Source: Bryobacteraceae bacterium
GTDB lineage: Bacteria > Acidobacteriota > Terriglobia > Bryobacterales > Bryobacteraceae
Assembly: GCA_041394945.1 (NCBI GenBank)
Contig: JAWKHH010000003.1
Location: 620,001 to 684,000, forward strand
Length of the DNA: 64,000 bases
Reading direction: 5' to 3'
Below the pieces are notes generated by a model. The model ran no database searches and had not been told where the DNA came from. It saw only the letters and a program-made list of their open reading frames with translations. Positions 59,747 through 64,000 of this stretch are shown in pieces. The translations under genes were made by a program, and so were the position numbers. How positions within the stretch are numbered: position 1 is the stretch's first letter; the number at the start of each line of letters is the position of its first letter.

Positions 59747-61054
59747 ATGATAGAACGTCTAGAACGCTATTTTGAATTCGGGGCGCTCGGCGCCTCATGG
59801 CGCACCGAAATTCTCGCCGGCGTGACCACCTTCGCCACGATGGCGTATATCATCTTCGTGAATCCGGCGATCCTCGGCGAGGCGGGGATGCCGCCGGGCG
59901 CCGTGGCCGCCGCCACCTGCATCACGGCTGGACTGGCTAGTATTCTCATGGGCGCCGTGGCGCGCTATCCCATCGCGCTCGCCCCCGGCATGGGGCTCAA
60001 CGCGTACTTCGCCTACGCCGTGGTGCTGAAGATGAAGGTGCCGTGGCAAACGGCGCTCGGCGCGGTGTTCCTCTCCGGACTTGCGTTCCTTCTGCTCACC
60101 GCCGCCGGCTTGCGGCAGCGTCTGCTGACGGCATTGCCCGCCAGCCTCACCGCGTCCGTTGCGGCGGGCATCGGGCTGTTCATCGCCTTCATCGGACTTC
60201 GCAACGCCGGCATCGTGTCGGCGGACCCGGCCACAATGGTCACCCTCGGCAACCTCTCCTCGCCCGGACCCCTGGCGGCGCTCGCCGGGCTCTTCGCGGC
60301 GGCCGCGCTCTCCGCCCGCGGTTTTCGCGCCGCCATCCTGGCCGGCATCGGCGTCACGTTCGCCATCGGATTCGCCGCCGGCGTGTTCACCTGGACGCCG
60401 CAGCCGTGGGATCCGCACGCCATCGCCGCCACCGCCTTCCAACTCGATATCGCGGGGGCGCTCCGCCTGGGCCTGGCCGAGATCGTGTTCGTCTTCCTGT
60501 TCGTGGATCTGTTCGATAACCTCGGCACCACCGTCGCCGTGACGCGCCATGCCGGCCTGATGCGGGAGGACGGCACGGTGCAGCGCGCCGGACGCATCCT
60601 CACCGTCGATGCCGTGGCGACCATGGCCGGAGCATTCGCCGGCACGTCGACTGTCGTCAGCTACATCGAGTCCAGCGCGGGCATCACCGCCGGCGGACGC
60701 TCCGGGGTGACGGCCATCGTGACCGGCGCGCTTTTTCTGGCGGCGGTGCTGCTGGCCCCCCTGGCCGGAACCATACCCGCGGCGGCGACCGCTCCCGCGC
60801 TCATCGTTGTAGGGGCGGCGATGCTCGGGCACGTGGCCGCGATCGACTGGCGCGACACACCGTCGGCGATTCCCGCGTTTCTCACCATCGTCGCGATTCC
60901 GTTCACGTTTTCCATCGCCAACGGCCTGGCTCTCGGCTTCACCGCCCACTGCGCGATCCAGTTGCTGGCGGGCCGTGGAAGGGAAGTCCCGTGGCTTTTG
61001 TATGGCTTGTGCGCACTGTTTGCGGCGCGGTTTTTCTACCTCGGCGCCGGCTGA
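59747..61054 (+). CDS. NCS2-family purine permease (AzgA/PbuG-like)
   Basis: 435 residues with about 12-14 membrane helices. Family signatures: EILAGVTTFATMAYIIFVNPAIL, APGMGLNAYFAYAVV, VFVFLFVDLFDNLGTTVAV and GTSTVVSYIESSAGITAGGRSGVTAIVTG. These belong to the AzgA-like subgroup that imports adenine, guanine or hypoxanthine by proton symport. The ATG at 59747 gives MIERLERYFEF, a common start for this family. It is single-gene; purM and purN lie far away. Confidence 0.93.
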   Translation: MIERLERYFEFGALGASWRTEILAGVTTFATMAYIIFVNPAILGEAGMPPGAVAAATCITAGLASILMGAVARYPIALAPGMGLNAYFAYAVVLKMKVPWQTALGAVFLSGLAFLLLTAAGLRQRLLTALPASLTASVAAGIGLFIAFIGLRNAGIVSADPATMVTLGNLSSPGPLAALAGLFAAAALSARGFRAAILAGIGVTFAIGFAAGVFTWTPQPWDPHAIAATAFQLDIAGALRLGLAEIVFVFLFVDLFDNLGTTVAVTRHAGLMREDGTVQRAGRILTVDAVATMAGAFAGTSTVVSYIESSAGITAGGRSGVTAIVTGALFLAAVLLAPLAGTIPAAATAPALIVVGAAMLGHVAAIDWRDTPSAIPAFLTIVAIPFTFSIANGLALGFTAHCAIQLLAGRGREVPWLLYGLCALFAARFFYLGAG

Positions 61055-61158
61055 CATAGGGCGAACACCGCAAGCGCCTTAGGAATTTTGCCGTTCGTTT
61101 TGAGGCGCTTCTCCGGTTCCTACCTATTCGCCGTCGTCCGATAAAAGGGGGAGACGTC

Positions 61159-61815
61159 ATGGAAGCCGCCCAAATCCTGTTCTCGTCCGAACCGCTCACG
61201 GTGCTTTCCTTCGTAGTCTGCGTGGCCGCGGTTCTCTGGTGCGCGTTGTCGCTCCTGAAGCTTCGAATCGGCAAAGACCGGCTGGCCGTGGGCCTGGTGG
61301 GGATGTTGTCGCTCCATCAGTGCTTCAGCCTGCTCGGAAAAGGCGGGTTGTGGCTCGGCGCCACCCCGGTGACCGTGGGACCCTGGATTACGCTCGGCGC
61401 CACCGGGCTCTACCTCGCCACCGTCGCGACACTCCAGCGGAACGCGCGGGAGAGCCGCCACGACAAGTTGCGCCTGCGGCTGGCCGAGGGCAACCAGGCT
61501 CCGCCGCCTCGTCCGGCGTCGCTGCAACGCAAGGCGCCTCCGGCTGCCGAAGGCGAGATGTCGCAGGCAATGATGGAGTCCTCGCCGCTGGCTATGTTCG
61601 CCGTGGATTCGAACGGGTCCATCTGTTTTTGGAACGACGCCGCAGAGAAGCAGTTCGGCTGGAGAAAGAGCGAGGTGATCGGCCGCTCGGCTCCTTTCGA
61701 AGGCACGGAGACTCTCCGGCGCAAGGACGGCTCCGAGGTGCGCGCCACGGTGTGGAACTCCGAAGTCGATCTGCGCGGACAGCCACGCCGGCTGACGATC
61801 GTCGCAAGCTCGTAA
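61159..61815 (+). CDS. Membrane PAS-domain protein without an output domain
   Basis: 218 residues. Three hydrophobic segments lie at about 12-35, 45-62 and 70-92 (LSFVVCVAAVLWCALSLLKL, VGPWITLGATGLYLATVA). Residues 130-215 are a PAS fold (MMESSPLAMFAVDSNGSICFWNDAAEKQFGWRKSEVIG, LRRKDGSEVRATVWNS). No histidine kinase, GGDEF or other effector follows, so it is either a sensor acting through partner proteins or a truncated receptor. Ribosome site GGGGGAGA at 61146-61153 supports ATG 61159. Confidence 0.78.
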   Translation: MEAAQILFSSEPLTVLSFVVCVAAVLWCALSLLKLRIGKDRLAVGLVGMLSLHQCFSLLGKGGLWLGATPVTVGPWITLGATGLYLATVATLQRNARESRHDKLRLRLAEGNQAPPPRPASLQRKAPPAAEGEMSQAMMESSPLAMFAVDSNGSICFWNDAAEKQFGWRKSEVIGRSAPFEGTETLRRKDGSEVRATVWNSEVDLRGQPRRLTIVASS

Positions 61816-61821
61816 GCGGCG

Positions 61822-63195
61822 TCAATAGTCGCGGAACGGTCCGCGCGGATCGGCGCCATCCATCTCCCGGCGCCACGCCATCCAACGCGATTCGATCTCA
61901 CTCGCCTTCGCCGGGTTCGAATCCCTGAGGTCGGCCGCCTCGCCGGGATCCTTCGACAGGTCGAAGAGCCCCTTGCCGTATATCGAGTCGATCCATTTCC
62001 ATTTGCCCACCCGGGCCGAGCGATTTGCCTTCTGCTGATAGAACATCTCGGCGCGCCCAGGGCCGGACTTGCCCTCGAGCAGCGGCATCATGTCGAAACC
62101 GTCCATCTTCACCCCGCGCGGCAACTCCGCACCGGCCAGCGCGGCGAAGGTCGGCAGCAGTTCCAGCGTCGAGGCGAATTCGTCTCGAACCGCGCCCGCC
62201 GGGATCCGCCCCGGCCATCGAGCGATCAGCGGCACGCGCACTCCGCCTTCCCACAACGTCGCCTTGCCGCCGCGGAGCGGCCCGTTCCGCTGGCCGGAGC
62301 CGCCGTTGTCGGAGATGAACACGACCAGCGTGTCGTTGTCGAGGCCGTACTGTTTCACCTGCGCCAGGATCTCGCCCACCGCCGCGTCCATGTGCGTGAC
62401 GAGCGCCTTGTATTGGGCGCGCCGATCGCCCTTGTACATCGCCATGTATTCCGCCGGCGCTTGCGGATCTTCCTTGCGGAACGTCGATGCGCCGTGGGGC
62501 GCGTTGAACGGCAGGTAGAGGAAAAACGGCCGGCTGCGATTCTCTTCGAGAAAGCGGAGCGCTTCCCGCTTGAAGAGGTCCGTCGCGTGGCCTTCTTCGC
62601 GGATGCGATCGTTGCCCCGGAACATCGACGCGACCCCATAGCGCTCGTGCGTGTAATAGTCGATCCCCGTGTTGGCGAAGCCGTAGTAATAATCGAAGCC
62701 GCGCTGGAGCGGGAGGAAGCGCCGCGCGCGACCGCCGTCCCACTTGCCGACGGCGCCGGTGGCGTACCCGGCGCTCTTCATCACCTGGCCGAGCGTCACC
62801 TCACGGACATCCATGCCGATCGTCATCTCCGGCGACACCGCGTAGCCCTCTTCGTCGTACTGAAACTTCCAGTTGACCTCGTTGTTGCGGATCATGTCGT
62901 AGAGGCCGTTGCGCTGCGGATAGCGGCCGGTGAGGATGCTCGAACGGGACGGCGTACAGGCCGGCCAGGAGACGGTGAAGTCGGTGAAGCGAACGCCTTC
63001 GGCGGCCATGCTGTCGAGGTTCGGCGAGTGGATCGAAGCGTCGCCGCACACGTTGAGATCGGCGTAGCCGAGATCGTCGGCGGCGATCAGGACGATGTTC
63101 GGCTTGCGTCCGGCGGCCGGGCGTGGAGCGGCTGCGGCGAGCGTGCTGGCAACGAAACGGCGCCTGCCTAGGCGATTGAGACTGAGCTCCATCAT
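61822..63195 (-). CDS. Exported sulfatase
   Basis: 457 residues from ATG 63195 (a TTG and an ATG further up add up to seven residues). The leader LNRLGRRRFVASTLAAAAPRP is Tat-like. The active site is ACTPSRSSILTGR with Cys80, and GKWDGG replaces the usual GKWHLG, so the first His of that motif is lost. FISDNGGSG completes the metal site. The residue pattern resembles N-acetylgalactosamine-6/4-sulfatase-type enzymes. It converges on the PAS gene with 6 bases between stops. Confidence 0.9.
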   Translation of the reverse strand: MMELSLNRLGRRRFVASTLAAAAPRPAAGRKPNIVLIAADDLGYADLNVCGDASIHSPNLDSMAAEGVRFTDFTVSWPACTPSRSSILTGRYPQRNGLYDMIRNNEVNWKFQYDEEGYAVSPEMTIGMDVREVTLGQVMKSAGYATGAVGKWDGGRARRFLPLQRGFDYYYGFANTGIDYYTHERYGVASMFRGNDRIREEGHATDLFKREALRFLEENRSRPFFLYLPFNAPHGASTFRKEDPQAPAEYMAMYKGDRRAQYKALVTHMDAAVGEILAQVKQYGLDNDTLVVFISDNGGSGQRNGPLRGGKATLWEGGVRVPLIARWPGRIPAGAVRDEFASTLELLPTFAALAGAELPRGVKMDGFDMMPLLEGKSGPGRAEMFYQQKANRSARVGKWKWIDSIYGKGLFDLSKDPGEAADLRDSNPAKASEIESRWMAWRREMDGADPRGPFRDY

Positions 63196-63242
63196 GGAGC
63201 CCATCTTATCGCTCAACCCTGGTCGCTCACGCTCCGGTTCGC

Positions 63243-64000
63243 CTACTCCTTGACCATCTTGGTCAGCCGGCGAAGGCGGGAGCGCAGTTCGTCGCTCGCG
63301 TCCTGGAGCTGATTGGTGTCGTAGATGACGCGCGGCGTCATGAAGATGATCAGTTCCGTGCGTTCCTTCGAATAGGACCGGCTCCCGAACGCCGCGCCGA
63401 CGATCGGAATCTTGTGCAGCAGCGGAATGCCGGCCGACGACATAGTGTCGCTCTCGTTGATAATGCCGCCGATGGCGATCGTGTCGCCGTCCTGCATCGT
63501 GATCTGCGTGTTCAGGGTGCGCTTGGAGAACGAGGGCGACTGAATCGCTCCGGCGGGTGGAGCCTGCGGAGCGCTCACTTCCTGGTTGATGATCAGCGTG
63601 ACCACGCCGCTCGGATTCACGCGCGCCATGATGTTGAGCGAGACACCCGTGTTGCGGCTGTTGATCGTGTTGGCGAACAGCGAATTGCCGCCGCTTTGAA
63701 TCGGCGTCACGCTGGTCGAGGAAAGCGTCGGGACTTCGGTGCCCACGTTGATCGACGCCGCGATGCTGTCGGTGGCCACCACGCTCGGCGCGGAAATCAC
63801 CTTCGCGCGCGTCGCGTTCTCCTGGAGGCTCAAGAACGCGAGCAACTCGCGGCTCATCCCCACCAGCGCCCCGGCGGAGAGCTGCACGGCGCCGGAAGAC
63901 AGCGACGCGACGAAATCCCGGCCGGGGTTGGTCGCGCCCCCCGTGCCGCGCTTCTGCAGAAAAGCCGCCACGCCGGAAGCGAACGCGCCGGTGAGTGACA
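63243..64000 (-). CDS. Secretin (GspD/PilQ family), C-terminal part, runs off the right edge
   Basis: The frame is open to base 64000 on the minus strand, so the N-terminus lies outside. What is visible is the conserved secretin pore: SREL..LSLQENATRAKVISAPSVVATDSIAASINVGTEVPTLSS, NSRNTGVSLNIMARVNPSGVVTLIINQEVS, TQITMQDGDTIAIGGIINES and GIPLLHKIPIVGAAFGSRSYSKERTELIIFMTPRVI. This forms the outer-membrane gated ring of a type II secretion system or type IV pilus. A coiled-coil tail of about 25 residues follows. The prepilin peptidase at 54506 may serve it. Confidence 0.92.
   Translation of the reverse strand, partial: SLTGAFASGVAAFLQKRGTGGATNPGRDFVASLSSGAVQLSAGALVGMSRELLAFLSLQENATRAKVISAPSVVATDSIAASINVGTEVPTLSSTSVTPIQSGGNSLFANTINSRNTGVSLNIMARVNPSGVVTLIINQEVSAPQAPPAGAIQSPSFSKRTLNTQITMQDGDTIAIGGIINESDTMSSAGIPLLHKIPIVGAAFGSRSYSKERTELIIFMTPRVIYDTNQLQDASDELRSRLRRLTKMVKE

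Noticed and set aside
1..64000. CRISPR arrays, IS elements, integrases and rRNA genes
   Set aside because: No regularly spaced direct repeats, transposase motifs or rRNA sequence were seen on either strand.

Overview
The window looks like chromosomal DNA of an acidobacterium of the Bryobacterales/Solibacter type. The grounds are: visibly GC-rich sequence (not computed); two very long Oar-like TonB-dependent receptors with an N-terminal carboxypeptidase-regulatory-like domain; three secreted sulfatases; many secreted proteins with short signal peptides; and a polygalactosaminidase-like protein ending in what I recognise as the 'Solibacter C-terminal' repeat domain. No insertion sequence, integrase, CRISPR array or rRNA operon was seen. 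One tRNA gene (Glu, TTC) is present at 5061-5138.

Layout. 1-5000: 3' end of an amidohydrolase, a DUF4159 protein, then a tight minus-strand run (tudor-like small protein, acyltransferase, secreted amidohydrolase, cupin, MscS channel). 5000-11200: tRNA-Glu, cytochrome c, lipA, metallo-hydrolase, glycosyltransferase plus TPR protein, a propeller protein and a Fic enzyme. 11200-18300: secreted PQQ-propeller and metallo-beta-lactamase-fold proteins, then an overlapping plus-strand operon purM-purN-Gfo/Idh-DUF3467-Gfo/Idh. 18300-27430: first TonB receptor, TPR protein, heptaheme cytochrome, galactonate-dehydratase-like enzyme and a large DUF3604 protein. 27430-28650: a deletion remnant that seems to join the start of an AAA ATPase gene to the end of a TOPRIM-like gene, then an SDR. 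28644-34583: minus-strand block with a glycosidase-like protein, a Cys-rich exported protein, a sialidase-like propeller with a CPCC motif, and the second TonB receptor. 34575-39105: M1-type peptidase, sulfatase, small secreted protein, GH114-type protein.

39262-42554 encodes a decaheme cytochrome, an outer-membrane barrel and a small membrane protein, a layout expected for an electron conduit across the outer membrane. 42597-44776 holds decaying exported genes: a frameshifted copy beside its intact relative, and a barrel gene cut from its signal peptide by an in-frame TGA. 45018-51852 is a minus-strand run with GH13 glycosidase, sugar isomerase, murQ, murA and rhodanese (cell-wall amino-sugar recycling), headed by a three-repeat secretin-like protein and a flavin-type oxidoreductase. 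51870-55042 is a plus-strand run: VTT membrane protein, sulfatase, glutathione peroxidase, prepilin peptidase. 55048-64000: heme peroxidase, glycerol-3-phosphate dehydrogenase with an acyltransferase (phospholipid metabolism), cyclase, purine permease, membrane PAS protein, third sulfatase and the C-terminal part of a type II/IV pilus secretin that runs off the right edge.

The most interesting candidates for something undescribed are the Cys-rich/CPCC-propeller/TonB-receptor block (28644-33328), the cytochrome-barrel conduit with its extra membrane protein (39262-42554), and the ATPase/TOPRIM remnant (27462-27889). Function calls rest on reading motifs by eye; no database search was possible.
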